DNA of 6,179 nucleotides from contig SLQC01000257.1 of NCBI GenBank assembly GCA_007131625.1, forward strand, positions 1 through 6,179, read 5' to 3'. Positions 5,843-6,179 of this stretch are shown here, piece by piece. The translations under genes and the position numbers were made by a program. Source of the stretch: Balneolales bacterium (GTDB lineage: Bacteria > Bacteroidota > Rhodothermia > Balneolales > Natronogracilivirgulaceae). The notes below the pieces were generated by a model. That model ran no database searches, was not told where the DNA came from, and saw only the letters and a program-made list of their open reading frames with translations. Within the stretch, counting starts at the first letter, position 1. The number at the start of each line of letters is the position of its first letter.

Positions 5843-6179
5843 TTATCCCAGTAGCTCGCGTACTACACGATTGACAAGCGATCCATCTGCTTTGCCCTTA
5901 ACCTGCGGCATTAATAAACCCATTACTTTGCCCATGTCGGATACAGATGAAGCACCGGTCTTACGGATAACCTCACCGGCCAGGTCCCTGATCTCTTCCT
6001 CCGATAGCAACTTTGGCAAGTACGTTTCAATGATTGCAAGTTCAAACTCTTCGGTTTCTGCAAGGTCATTCCTGCCAGCTTGCCGGAATTGTGCTATAGA
6101 ATCCTTTCGCTGTTTGGCGGCTTTCATCAATACTTCGTGAATCTGGGTTTCACTGAGTGAGACTTCGGAGCCTTTACGC
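5843..6179 (-). CDS. yqeY: GatB/YqeY domain-containing protein, 5' end cut by window
   Basis: The visible 111 residues are the C-terminal three quarters of a YqeY-like protein (family length about 148). The frame stays open to the right edge; the first full codon is at 6178-6176 and the true start lies outside, so the TTG and ATG near 6130 and 6127 should not be taken as starts. Recognisable family features are the helical LSETQIHEVL segment, the KQRKDSIAQF stretch, ETYLPKLLSEEEI, and the terminal DMGKVMGLLMPQVKGKADG. This domain is related to the tail of GatB, the tRNA-binding part of the Asp-tRNA(Asn)/Glu-tRNA(Gln) amidotransferase, but free-standing YqeY proteins have no firmly assigned reaction. 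It is followed after two bases by cvpA and then tyrS. A role tied to tRNA is a reasonable inference from ancestry and neighbours, nothing more. Confidence 0.93.
   Translation of the reverse strand, partial: RKGSEVSLSETQIHEVLMKAAKQRKDSIAQFRQAGRNDLAETEEFELAIIETYLPKLLSEEEIRDLAGEVIRKTGASSVSDMGKVMGLLMPQVKGKADGSLVNRVVRELLG

Noticed and set aside
5187..6140. Plus-strand open frames over the tyrS start, cvpA and yqeY (5187-5654, 5350-5589, 5712-6140)
   Set aside because: They oppose three recognised genes and have low-complexity translations with no family resemblance.

Overview
This window is an ordinary chromosomal housekeeping segment with five complete protein genes and one gene cut by the right edge. 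I do not see a mobile element, CRISPR array, tRNA or rRNA gene, or an obviously new system. The likely source is a member of the Bacteroidota / Balneolota-Rhodothermota part of the FCB group. The reasons are the general look of UvrB and of the small methyltransferase, moderate GC (about 50% in hand-counted stretches of uvrB), and start codons that nearly all lack a usable Shine-Dalgarno sequence and sit behind A/T-rich leaders. This placement is an inference from remembered family patterns, not a database match.

Layout from left to right. A tyrA gene (bifunctional chorismate mutase / prephenate dehydrogenase) fills most of the first 1.15 kb on the minus strand. It is divergent from uvrB (nucleotide excision repair helicase, plus strand, 1319-3367). 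The 165-base region between them holds a 42-base imperfect inverted repeat, a second smaller dyad lying between candidate -35 and -10 boxes for uvrB, and a repeated GTAAATA word. An AT-rich 150-base spacer follows uvrB, then a 182-residue SAM-dependent methyltransferase-like gene (plus strand). This gene runs tail-to-tail into a minus-strand cluster read from the right edge: yqeY (its 5' end lies outside), cvpA and tyrS. The gaps there are only 2 and 4 bases, so the three are very probably one transcript.

Functionally, tyrA makes 4-hydroxyphenylpyruvate, the precursor of tyrosine, and tyrS charges tRNA-Tyr, so two tyrosine-related genes lie within 4 kb. They are in separate transcription units with uvrB and the methyltransferase between them, so shared regulation is not shown. 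YqeY (a GatB/YqeY-domain protein of tRNA-amidotransferase ancestry) beside TyrS gives the minus-strand operon a translation flavour; CvpA is a membrane protein of poorly defined role.

The points most worth a second look are the enteric-style fused TyrA outside the Gammaproteobacteria, the operator-like structure between tyrA and uvrB, and the uncertain substrate of the AT-richer methyltransferase.
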